38,772 nucleotides of DNA. Source: a bacterium. Its GTDB lineage: Bacteria > Patescibacteriota > Minisyncoccia > Phycocordibacterales > UBA5272. Positions within the stretch are counted from its first letter, which is position 1. Every line of letters begins with the position of its first letter. The stretch covers positions 1-38,772 of the forward strand of contig JAHFMX010000012.1 in assembly GCA_023267635.1 (NCBI GenBank), written 5' to 3'. The position numbers and the translations under genes were made by a program. A model generated the notes under the pieces. The model was not told the origin of the DNA, did not search any database, and was given only the letters and a program-made list of their open reading frames with translations. Below are positions 34,001 to 38,772 of the stretch, in pieces.

Positions 34001-34371
34001 ATTTCGCTCTGTACAAGGTCACTCGCTGGTCGAAAATGTGTCGCGCTAAAAAAGTATTCTGGATAGCGACCAATAACATCTGTACAAAAACTATGGAATG
34101 TATAAATGGCGACACGGTAGGCATCACCCCCAATGAGCGTTTCTAGTCGCTCACGCATGTTGCGCGCAGCAGTTTCAGTAAAGGTAAGCAGAAGAATATT
34201 CGATGCTCGTGCAGTTCCTTGTTTCAAAATGTTCCCTACACGTAAAGCGAGGAGTTCTGTTTTCCCAGACCCAGGACCAGCTACAACCATAACAGGACCG
34301 TCAGTTGTATCAACTGCTTTCTTCTGAGAAGCGTTAAGAGTTTTGTACCGCGTTTCGAAAGAGTCCGACAT
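31066..34371 (-). CDS. UvrD/PcrA-type helicase fused to a RecB-like nuclease
   Basis: This 1101-aa SF1A helicase has the Q-motif region LNASQKKAV, Walker A GPGSGKT (K37), DEFQDTN (Walker B), GDDDQAIYKFQGAE (motif III), VIVLTENYRST (motif IV) and TSHGAKGLEFAYVFV (motif V). The C-terminal domain carries GKIDKIIEY and the PD-(D/E)XK core D975-L-K977 with TGK. This helicase-nuclease layout resembles AdnA/AddB-type double-strand break resection enzymes. No AddA partner is seen. ATG 34371 lies 6 nt after the -10. It follows the TerC gene by 29 nt but has its own promoter. Confidence 0.93.
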   Translation of the reverse strand: MSDSFETRYKTLNASQKKAVDTTDGPVMVVAGPGSGKTELLALRVGNILKQGTARASNILLLTFTETAARNMRERLETLIGGDAYRVAIYTFHSFCTDVIGRYPEYFFSATHFRPASDLVQSEILEKIFERLPHKHVLGSFHPERGYAYLKESQRRIKDIKKGGLTPTRWKELLTENTQAYTALNSILLKYLPERIGKDSVAAFEAMATEMNKTGSNLGYMYSQSIKRALVEVDQTEKTTPLSVWKTEFTGKDENGVRVFKDFLALPKLFALGEVYTLYQEALHKEGYFDYEDMILQVVTALEKNITLRTELEEMYQYIMVDEFQDTNNAQLSLVKAISSNDVHEGHPNVCVVGDDDQAIYKFQGAEISNILSFRTLYKDVEVIVLTENYRSTQKVLDFARAIVVQGVNRLESVEIRKDLQAKNTKLSEGTIHTHSFPTAEEEYVYIAGEVARLVSDGVDPKEIALIAREHKQLKSLLPYLDRLHTPYSYEREENVFDEPHVKELIILCDLLSSVGGHAFEKDYLLPEILAFPFWGVDRVAIWRIAEDAKSNHSSWLEAMHKSSDTQIQIIAEFLIEVGVASQTTPLEIILDTLIGSKESLLIQESEEDDIAEAPYALKLQTSYTSPYKEYYFSKEILADKKSAYIHFLSSLGEFIRALREYREYEILKAGDVMKFVQLYKDYNIALVNKTPFAHNENSVSLLTSHGAKGLEFAYVFVVSVNDDIWAGSKRGNKLTFPINIPLGSAGDTEDDFIRLFYVALTRARHTLYITHHKSPLRFLQTSDLPDTDTSTIVVDTPDLLAHGLHVYHTPPFAHDEKALLQKAVEGYLLSPTHLNNFLDLTKGGPMKFLEQNLLRFPQAKTASSVYGTAIHTALEDAHILTRKEGIVPTLDVLIASFTKELKRGRLQDFEEEKLQARGEKILTQYYAVKKDDIKGEHIVELNFAKQSVMVGGALLTGKIDKIIEYEDKEWEVIDLKTGKGFSEWEETGLTVYDKLKLHHYRYQLMMYKILVENSRDYSNHKVTSGVLEFVEELEEKEKNIQTLSLSLIDKDADYEINRLKKLITAVYTKITTLDFPDTSSYEETLDGIKAFEEDLIAGTI

Positions 34372-34387
34372 CTGATAAGTATATCAG
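34372..34387. promoter_or_regulatory. uvrD promoter inside an inverted repeat (leaderless)
   Basis: The minus strand reads CTGATA-TACT-TATCAG (6-bp arms), directly before ATG 34371. TATACT (34383-34378) with extended TGA lies within it, 6 nt from the ATG. An operator for an unknown regulator is possible. Confidence 0.5.
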
Positions 34388-34400
34388 ACTTGTTCGCACC

Positions 34401-35156
34401 CTATTTCCCAGCTTTTGAGAAAGCTCTTAAGGTTATATTTTTGACTGCGTATGCGATATCAACAGGAATAGCTAGGATATATTGCATAGACTTGAGAACT
34501 GGATTGGAGAGACGTCGAAGCTGAGAGCTGTGTTCGTAGACAATAGTGAAAATACAGATAAAGAGGACGAGTGCGAATTTTTGTATTTCTGAGATATGGA
34601 TATGAGTGAGTGTTTCAATAACAAGCGCTAGTCCGATGAATCCAACGATAGCGTAGGCCGCAGCTGGCATACCTTTGTATTTCTCTATTAGCTTTGAAAG
34701 AATTGGCGTAATAAAGAGCATACTAATAATTCCAATACTTACCCCAATCATCACGATGTAAATGTTTTCAGAGAAGCTTACCGCAGAAATTACATTATCA
34801 ATTGAGAAGACGAGATCCGCCAGTGCGATTTGAGTAATTACACCTCGATAGGTTGGTTTTGCAACTATATCCTTACCTTCTTCGTTCGCTGACTTTCCGA
34901 GATGGGTAACTGCCAAGTACACAAGATATGCTCCACCCGCAATCTTAAGCCACAGGTTCTCTATAATAATAGAAGCAAGTAAGAGCGCCACTATTCTAAA
35001 TAATGCACCAAGAAGGATACCGATTCGAATGGCTCGAGTTCTTTTTCCTTCAGGTAATGATTCTGCAAGTGTCGCGTTTACGAGAGCATTATCTACCGAG
35101 AGGAGCACTTCAATAATAAATAGTGAAATGATAACGGATACGTATGTTTCGAGCAT
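34401..35156 (-). CDS. TerC-family integral membrane protein
   Basis: This 251-aa protein has about seven membrane helices. Family marks are IIEVLLSVDNALV in the first helix and DLVFSIDNVISAV in the middle, each with the conserved acidic DN pair. TerC/Alx proteins are linked to metal (Mn) export during protein secretion and to tellurite resistance. It lies 3 nt after the HD hydrolase gene, so both are made from one message. No tellurite operon is present. Confidence 0.9.
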   Translation of the reverse strand: MLETYVSVIISLFIIEVLLSVDNALVNATLAESLPEGKRTRAIRIGILLGALFRIVALLLASIIIENLWLKIAGGAYLVYLAVTHLGKSANEEGKDIVAKPTYRGVITQIALADLVFSIDNVISAVSFSENIYIVMIGVSIGIISMLFITPILSKLIEKYKGMPAAAYAIVGFIGLALVIETLTHIHISEIQKFALVLFICIFTIVYEHSSQLRRLSNPVLKSMQYILAIPVDIAYAVKNITLRAFSKAGK

Positions 35157-35159
35157 GGA

Positions 35160-35756
35160 TTATTGTTGAGCTAGTTTGTCTATAGTTTTTTGTAATTCTT
35201 CAAGTTCTGCTTGGAGTTCTTCAACGAGAATATGATCATCTCCTAATCGTTCGATTCCTATTCGTAGTACTTCCATGTGGAACCACATGCGCTCATCGTT
35301 GCTTGCTCCGAAGTTCGCGAGCATGTCCAGTCCTTCAACATTCATAAGCTCTATATAACTTCGTGTATTTTGGATTTTATCTGCAAGTGAAACAAGCACA
35401 CTTTCCTCTCCTGCAACTTTAAGATTTTCAAGATATCGAAGCTTCTCTTCTTTCCAAGACGGCGGAGTTTCATTGCGGAGTTTAAATTCTTCAGTTACCC
35501 CAAGAACGATATCCAGCACTCGTTTACCAAAGGTCTTCTCAAGCATTACTTCGGTGTAGTCTGGTACATCTTCAAGCGCATCATGAAGAAGCCCGGCAAT
35601 GAGAATATCTTCATCGTGAGTGGATGATGAGAGAAGAATCATTACTCCAACAAGGTGCGTTATGTAAGGAGTTTTAAGTGAGTCTTTTCTGAACTGGTCT
35701 CGATGGAGGCGTGAAGCTTCATTAATAGCGTGTTGAAGGCGGTGTGTAAGAATCAT
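35160..35756 (-). CDS. HD-domain hydrolase, MESH1/SpoT-like (putative small alarmone hydrolase)
   Basis: This 198-aa protein has the metal-binding HD set: H34 (YITHLVGV), H58-D59 with E62-D63 (GLLHDALED) and D126 (LADKIQNTR). This pattern matches the (p)ppGpp hydrolase half of SpoT and stand-alone MESH1 enzymes. The synthetase and ACT domains are absent, so a stand-alone alarmone hydrolase is likely; another nucleotide substrate is possible. A coiled coil ends the protein (about 175-198). ATG 35756 is chosen because the -10 (35772-35767) overlaps the earlier ATG 35768. The terC gene follows 3 nt later. Confidence 0.8.
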   Translation of the reverse strand: MILTHRLQHAINEASRLHRDQFRKDSLKTPYITHLVGVMILLSSSTHDEDILIAGLLHDALEDVPDYTEVMLEKTFGKRVLDIVLGVTEEFKLRNETPPSWKEEKLRYLENLKVAGEESVLVSLADKIQNTRSYIELMNVEGLDMLANFGASNDERMWFHMEVLRIGIERLGDDHILVEELQAELEELQKTIDKLAQQ

Positions 35757-35766
35757 AATGCTAGCC

Positions 35767-35775
35767 ATTATAGCA
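35767..35775 (-). promoter_or_regulatory. Extended -10 promoter of the HD-terC operon
   Basis: Minus-strand TGCTATAAT; the hexamer (35772-35767) ends 10 nt before ATG 35756, predicting a leader of about 4 nt. Confidence 0.5.
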
Positions 35776-35793
35776 GACAGGCTCCCGCCATAA

Positions 35794-35832
35794 GAAAGTC
35801 CCTCCACATGGTTGATCTATGGAGGGACTTTC
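35794..35832 (-). terminator. Hairpin after the 23-aa gene
   Basis: A 13-bp perfect stem (35794-35806 with 35820-35832), 13-nt loop, T-rich on the minus side. Confidence 0.65.
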
Positions 35833-35846
35833 ATTCGATTAAAAAA

Positions 35847-35918
35847 CTAAATAGTCTTCGGCACCACCTTCTTTGGTTTCTTTGCTTCTCGTTTACCGTG
35901 TTGTTCTTTTTTTGCCAT
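35847..35918 (-). CDS. 23-aa basic peptide
   Basis: A frame of 23 codons gives a very basic peptide (MAKKEQHGKREAKKPKK at the start; 9 Lys, 1 Arg). The -10 TATACT at 35932-35927 lies 8 nt before the ATG and a terminator hairpin follows, so the unit looks like a complete gene. A nucleic-acid-binding or ribosome-associated peptide would fit the charge. Similar Lys-rich micro-proteins occur in small genomes, but I know no named family. Confidence 0.45.
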   Translation of the reverse strand: MAKKEQHGKREAKKPKKVVPKTI

Positions 35919-35926
35919 ATGTATAC

Positions 35927-35932
35927 AGTATA
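35927..35932 (-). promoter_or_regulatory. -10 element of the 23-aa peptide gene
   Basis: Minus-strand TATACT (35932-35927), 8 nt before ATG 35918; no clear -35. Confidence 0.4.
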
Positions 35933-35987
35933 GCTAGTTTAGGTAGCTTATTGTGTGGATAAGAACTATTTTTTCTTGTACCAACTT

Positions 35988-36017
35988 TTGACAAGTGTAA
36001 TATACTTGTGGTATTGT
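35988..36017 (+). promoter_or_regulatory. Promoter of the small RNA, with an operator-like palindrome
   Basis: TTGACA (35988-35993), a perfect -35, 18-nt spacer, TATTGT (36012-36017). The spacer holds CAAGTGTAATATACTTG (35992-36008), an inverted repeat with one mismatch. Expected start near 36024. Confidence 0.7.
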
Positions 36018-36023
36018 CAAACT

Positions 36024-36157
36024 AGGTCACAAGTTCTGCTACCCCTCCCTCCTCGTGTGGGTGCAGAGTTGCCAAACGGGAGACTCATCTCTTTGTTGGT
36101 CGACCTTTAGCCTCAAACGTTCGTGCGCGTGCACAAGCGTTTGAGGTCTTTTTTTTA
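36024..36157 (+). ncRNA. Novel small RNA with a C-rich (anti-SD-like) hairpin loop
   Basis: About 134 nt with no reading frame of note, between a consensus promoter and a strong terminator. Predicted by eye: hairpin 1 pairs TCTGC/ACCC (36035-36044, T bulge) with GGGT/GCAGA (36059-36067). Its 14-nt loop (36045-36058) includes CCTCCT at 36048-36053, the same sequence as the 16S anti-SD. GGGAG at 36078-36082 can pair with CTCCC (36045-36049) in the loop, forming a pseudoknot that would hide it. The end is a terminator hairpin. It does not look like SRP RNA, tmRNA or RNase P. Confidence 0.6.
36111..36157 (+). terminator. Terminator of the small RNA
   Basis: CCTCAAACG (36111-36119) with CGTTTGAGG (36138-36146), an inner GTGC/GCAC extension, then a T8 run. 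The T-run meets the stop codon of the converging 36155 gene. Confidence 0.9.
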
Positions 36158-36499
36158 TTTCTGGCATAGTTTTGAAAGCGTTCGCCCAACCCTCTCTGCT
36201 TCTTGTGCGCTTTTAAAGTAAACCTTGTTTATCTCCTTTGTTTGCCCTGAGTTCTGACACCACGAGAATGTATAGGTCGTACCATTCTTGCTTCCAAATG
36301 GTTTAGTATCTTTTGAACTGGTTTCAACTGGGCCAGAAAACGCTCTATAGATAACTGGCTTTTCTAAGCCCTCACTCTTGATTTGGAGGTAAAAAGCCAG
36401 AAATACCAAAAACAAAGTAGTGCTAAGTATAGAAAGGCAATCAAGGTATGAAAGCCTGCTATTGATTTTTTTAATGATTTCTTGTATACTGAGCCACAT
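36155..36499 (-). CDS. Membrane protein with an Ada-like zinc-finger end
   Basis: This 114-aa protein has an N-terminal membrane helix (about residues 21-40) and a domain starting near GSKNGTTYTFSWC. The SKNGTxYxxxWC...NKVYFxSxxEAExxGxxxxxxC pattern resembles the Ada metal-binding-like repeat found at the ends of many CPR exported proteins and nucleases. The Cys here are C81 and C112. It is likely anchored with this domain outside. Function unknown. It is divergent from rpmA with only 24 bp between the starts. Confidence 0.75.
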   Translation of the reverse strand: MWLSIQEIIKKINSRLSYLDCLSILSTTLFLVFLAFYLQIKSEGLEKPVIYRAFSGPVETSSKDTKPFGSKNGTTYTFSWCQNSGQTKEINKVYFKSAQEAERVGRTLSKLCQK

Positions 36500-36500
36500 A

Positions 36501-36521
36501 TATAATCATATTTAGTATAGT
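36501..36521. promoter_or_regulatory. Divergent promoter between the 36499 gene and rpmA
   Basis: TATAAT (36501-36506, plus) faces rpmA. Minus-strand TATACT (36519-36514) faces the 36499 gene. AGTATAGT (36514-36521) reads as a -10 on both strands. All lie in 24 bp, so use of one should affect the other. Confidence 0.45.
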
Positions 36522-36523
36522 CT

Positions 36524-36796
36524 ATGGCAACAAGAAAGGCCGCAGGTTCGGCAAAAAACCTAACAGATAGTAAACCAAAGTACCTCGGTACTAAGCTTTA
36601 TGCTGGAGAAACAGCAACAGCTGGAGCAATCATCGTTCGTCAGCGTGGTACAAAAATCATGCCAGGAAAGAATGTTGGTCTTGGACGTGATCACACTCTT
36701 TTCGCTCTTAAGGCAGGAAAGGTTAACTTTTCAGAACGACGCATGAAGCATCTCGACGGAACGATCAAGCGAAAGAAGGTAGCCAATATTGATTAA
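36524..36796 (+). CDS. rpmA: 50S ribosomal protein L27
   Basis: This 90-aa ribosomal protein has its N-terminal tail near the peptidyl-transferase centre. The match is clear: [20 protein letters not shown], then [27 protein letters not shown]. It has no cleaved Firmicute-type N-terminal extension; the mature-like end starts at residue 2. It is not next to rplU (L21), its usual partner. Start codon ATG 36524 with no SD. Confidence 0.97.
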   Translation: MATRKAAGSAKNLTDSKPKYLGTKLYAGETATAGAIIVRQRGTKIMPGKNVGLGRDHTLFALKAGKVNFSERRMKHLDGTIKRKKVANID

Positions 36797-36800
36797 AAGA

Positions 36801-36870
36801 GCGATCTGCTTCGTTGCAGAACCTCGATTACTCGTCAACGTAGCAGTAACTACGTCTCCTCGTAATCGTT
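36801..36870. other. Structured stretch downstream of rpmA
   Basis: Nested pairs: CGATTAC (36825-36831) with GTAATCG (36862-36868), and inside them ACGTAG (36838-36843) with CTACGT (36850-36855). A short CTGC/GCAG hairpin precedes. It lies in the 3' region of rpmA before the terminator. It could be an RNA element, a processing site or a dispersed repeat; a copy elsewhere cannot be tested here. Confidence 0.4.
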
Positions 36871-36912
36871 TCCGCGCCTAGCACCTCATCTCTTCTAATC
36901 AACATTGAAGAA

Positions 36913-36944
36913 GAAAAAACCGACTTACGTGAGTCGGTTTTTTC
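36913..36944. terminator. Bidirectional terminator between rpmA and rplI
   Basis: A 13-bp stem (36913-36925 with 36932-36944), six A and six T at the outer ends, ending just before the rplI stop codon. Confidence 0.9.
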
Positions 36945-36950
36945 TTTGTG

Positions 36951-37391
36951 TTATTTTACCTGTATTGTTATCTTTTCCTTTCGTTCTCCTTGTTTAAGTT
37001 CTACATCGTATGTGCCAAGAGATTTGATTGGAGATGAGAGCAGTATTTGCTTTGGATCTACCGACATCTTCGTTGTAGCATAAATAGCGTCAGCAATATC
37101 AATTTCTTTTATTGAAGCAAAGAGTTGTCCCTTCTGGTCAGCTTTTTTGTTAGAGAGAACGATTTCATTCTTTCGTAGTGAGTCTATGAGTTGAGCAAAT
37201 GTGTTAGTAGCAATTTCTTTTTTGTGCAGTTTTGCGCCTTCTTTTGCTTTCCATTGTGAGAGTACAGCTGGAGTGGCGTGTACAGCGTCCCCTTTCTTGA
37301 TAAGGACATTCATTGCGTATCCTTCAGCAACTTCCTTCACCTCACCTCGTTTACCTAAATTGGCCATGTCTCGAAGAAGAATAACTTTCAT
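36951..37391 (-). CDS. rplI: 50S ribosomal protein L9
   Basis: This 146-aa protein has the N-terminal rRNA-binding domain MKVILLRDMANLGKRGEVKEVAEGYAMN, followed by the long connecting helix (about 40-75) and the C-terminal domain. L9 is reported absent from many CPR genomes, so its presence is worth noting (known from comparative surveys, not seen here). ATG 37391 is chosen because it matches the family start and lies 7 nt after TATAAT; the open frame extends back to 37415. Confidence 0.95.
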   Translation of the reverse strand: MKVILLRDMANLGKRGEVKEVAEGYAMNVLIKKGDAVHATPAVLSQWKAKEGAKLHKKEIATNTFAQLIDSLRKNEIVLSNKKADQKGQLFASIKEIDIADAIYATTKMSVDPKQILLSSPIKSLGTYDVELKQGERKEKITIQVK

Positions 37392-37398
37392 GTGGTGC

Positions 37399-37427
37399 AT
37401 TATACAAAAAAACACTCCCTAAGCCAA
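37399..37427 (-). promoter_or_regulatory. Promoter of rplI, built into the upstream terminator
   Basis: Minus-strand TTGGCT (37427-37422), 17 nt, TATAAT (37404-37399), 7 nt, ATG 37391. The -35 lies in the loop of the S41 peptidase terminator; its right arm and T-run form the spacer. Confidence 0.75.
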
Positions 37428-37441
37428 ATGGGAGTGTTTTT
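37408..37441 (-). terminator. Terminator of the S41 peptidase gene
   Basis: A 12-bp perfect stem (37408-37419 with 37430-37441), 10-nt loop, T-run on the minus strand. Confidence 0.85.
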
Positions 37442-37444
37442 AGA

Positions 37445-38677
37445 TTACTTCAATGCTTTTACTGTTTGTATTGCCTTGAGGAGTTGTGTGTCGATAGGTT
37501 TTCCATCCTTATCAAGTTTCGGAGTGGATGTTCCAACAAGAGATTCAACATCAGGTTTGATGCCAGCTTCAGAAATATTTACTCCGTTAGGTGTGAACCA
37601 TTTTGCAATAGTTACTTTCAACGATGATCCGTCAGCGAAGTTAACAAGTTCCTGAACAGAACCTTTACCAAACGTTTTTTCTCCAACGATTGTTGCAACA
37701 CCCTGATCTTTAAGTGCACCCGCAAGAATTTCTGAAGCAGAAGCTGATCCGCCATCAACAAGCACTACTACTTTTGTTCCAGCAGGAACGCCAGCAAGTC
37801 CTTGGCTTCTGTGGTTAACCACAGCTTCATTTTTCCCCTGCTTTTCACTCACCACCACTTTTCCTTCTTGTAGGAAATAACTTGCCATCGCAACTGAAGC
37901 ATCGAGGTATCCTCCTGGGTTACCACGCAGGTCGATAATCATACGCTTGTATCCTGAAACAATGAATTCGTTCAGCGCATCTCTAAAGAGTTCAGGTGAT
38001 TCAGCAGAGAAGTTATATAAATGGATAATGAAGACCCCATCTTTCTTTTCTGTATCTATTGTTGGGATTTTTATTACTTGGCGAGTAATGGTGATGTTCA
38101 CTGGCGCTGTTCCTTTCGGATGGATAACAGTAATGGTAACCTCTGTACCGATTTTGCCACGAATAAGGTTGACTGCTGCGTCGGAATTCACGCCAATCAT
38201 ACTTTTTCCATCAACGGCCGTAATAATATCCCCCGCGAGGATACCTGCTTTCATGGCTGGGCTATCCTTAAGTGGTGCGATAACAACAATGCTGCCGTCT
38301 TTCATCCCTACGTTCATTCCCACACCACCAAATGAACCCTGCACATTTTCAGCAAAGCTCTTTGCTTCTTGTGGTGGGAAAAATACTGTGTATGGGTCTT
38401 TATAACTATCAACATACCCTGTGATCATTCCGTACTCAAGCTCTTTGTCTGTAGGAAGCGTTGAAGAAGCTTTCCAGAAAACAAATTTATCATTAAGCGC
38501 GCCCTGTACTTCACTTAAAAGGGCACTATCTAACTTCCCGTCCATTTTGTTGGTACGGTCACTCATTGCGGCACCAACAAGAATTCCAGCTCCGAAAAGA
38601 ACTGTTATAAAAAGGATCCCTGCTATTGGTCGTGCTTTATTTTTAGAGTGATTAAAAAAGGAAAGAATAGTATTCAT
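37445..38677 (-). CDS. S41 carboxyl-terminal processing peptidase (CtpA/CtpB-like)
   Basis: This 410-aa protein has an N-terminal membrane helix (about residues 15-35). A PDZ domain follows (about 105-185, FGGVGMNVGMKDGSIVV...GDIITAVDGK), then the peptidase. Catalytic Ser is S311 in GGSASASE; the Lys is in GEKTFGKG (about 334-338). It cuts proteins at C-termini outside the membrane, as in sporulation or photosystem processing in other groups; the target here is unknown. The start is 7 nt after TATACT (38690-38685). Confidence 0.93.
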   Translation of the reverse strand: MNTILSFFNHSKNKARPIAGILFITVLFGAGILVGAAMSDRTNKMDGKLDSALLSEVQGALNDKFVFWKASSTLPTDKELEYGMITGYVDSYKDPYTVFFPPQEAKSFAENVQGSFGGVGMNVGMKDGSIVVIAPLKDSPAMKAGILAGDIITAVDGKSMIGVNSDAAVNLIRGKIGTEVTITVIHPKGTAPVNITITRQVIKIPTIDTEKKDGVFIIHLYNFSAESPELFRDALNEFIVSGYKRMIIDLRGNPGGYLDASVAMASYFLQEGKVVVSEKQGKNEAVVNHRSQGLAGVPAGTKVVVLVDGGSASASEILAGALKDQGVATIVGEKTFGKGSVQELVNFADGSSLKVTIAKWFTPNGVNISEAGIKPDVESLVGTSTPKLDKDGKPIDTQLLKAIQTVKALK

Positions 38678-38684
38678 ATGTCTT

Positions 38685-38690
38685 AGTATA
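38685..38690 (-). promoter_or_regulatory. -10 element of the S41 peptidase gene
   Basis: Minus-strand TATACT, 7 nt from ATG 38677; a weak TTATTC lies 16 nt upstream. Confidence 0.5.
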
Positions 38691-38701
38691 CAGGTTTTTT
38701 A

Positions 38702-38710
38702 TGTTAGAAT
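38702..38710 (+). promoter_or_regulatory. Extended -10 promoter in front of the partial cysS
   Basis: TGTTAGAAT with the hexamer at 38705-38710. It would give a leader of about 18 nt before ATG 38735. Confidence 0.35.
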
Positions 38711-38734
38711 AAAAGGAATAACTTGCCACTAGCT

Positions 38735-38772
38735 ATGACCCCGCAGATAGAACTCTACAACACTAAAAGTCG
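38735..38772 (+). CDS. cysS: Cysteinyl-tRNA synthetase, first 12 codons (partial)
   Basis: ATG 38735 opens a frame running off the window end. The first residues MTPQIELYNTKS fit the usual CysRS start (I-x-LYNT-x-S/T-R), but the conserved zinc and HIGH motifs lie outside. The call is from these residues only. Confidence 0.5.
   Translation, partial: MTPQIELYNTKS

Noticed and set aside
35954-35962. Perfect DnaA box (TTATCCACA on the minus strand)
   Set aside because: Only one perfect box, without a cluster, an AT-rich unwinding region or dnaA/dnaN nearby; not an origin. It might still influence the small RNA promoter 26 nt away.
36884-36896. CTCATCTCTT shared between the small RNA (36084-36093) and the rpmA 3' region
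   Set aside because: Ten bases of low complexity; too short to claim relation.

Overview
The window looks like part of a small, compact bacterial genome of the Candidate Phyla Radiation (Patescibacteria, Parcubacteria-like). This is an inference from gene content, not from a marker-gene search. Pointers are an aspartyl-tRNA synthetase without the GAD insertion, very short intergenic gaps, many tiny single-helix proteins, a reduced cell-wall cluster (mraY-ftsW-murG) and several families that are mostly uncharacterised. UGA is used as a stop (for example in ftsW and in the gene at 4763-5362), so the Gracilibacteria/SR1 code does not apply. I saw no rRNA, tRNA or CRISPR array.

Layout, left to right. 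1-111 is the end of an IS30-type transposase. 236-3872 is grpE-dnaK-dnaJ, closed by a 25-bp hairpin. 3991-5362 holds two orphan genes with strong Shine-Dalgarno (SD) sites, each with its own promoter and terminator; a membrane/coiled-coil protein follows. 5921-8364 is trpS and aspS. 8433-10822 is a GH18-like secreted protein with scpA and scpB. 10828-16511 is a wall block: a D,D-carboxypeptidase, mraY, ftsW and murG, then gltX. 16531-18072 is an M23 peptidase and two micro-membrane proteins. 18506-23748 is a marR-adaptor-RND efflux operon behind a 16-bp palindromic operator.

From 23760 most genes are on the minus strand. They are rlmB plus a flavoprotein, a membrane-anchored unknown, lexA with an SOS box, a five-gene operon (37-aa peptide, TspO, two unknowns, YgjP-like metallopeptidase), a RecB-like nuclease, a UvrD helicase-nuclease, and a MESH1-like HD hydrolase with a TerC protein. 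Ribosomal protein genes rplI and rpmA, an S41 protease and the first codons of cysS close the window. A third SD-led orphan gene, apparently starting at ATT, lies at 30547-31011.

Two themes cut across the window. First, at least nine start codons lie exactly 6 nt after a -10 hexamer, so transcription should begin on the start codon (leaderless mRNA), and almost none of these genes has an SD site. Second, 36024-36157 looks like an unannotated small RNA. It has the only perfect TTGACA in the promoters I found, a strong terminator, and a C-rich hairpin loop carrying CCTCCT, the complement of AGGAGG. It could act on the few SD-led genes while leaderless genes would be immune. That last step is speculation.
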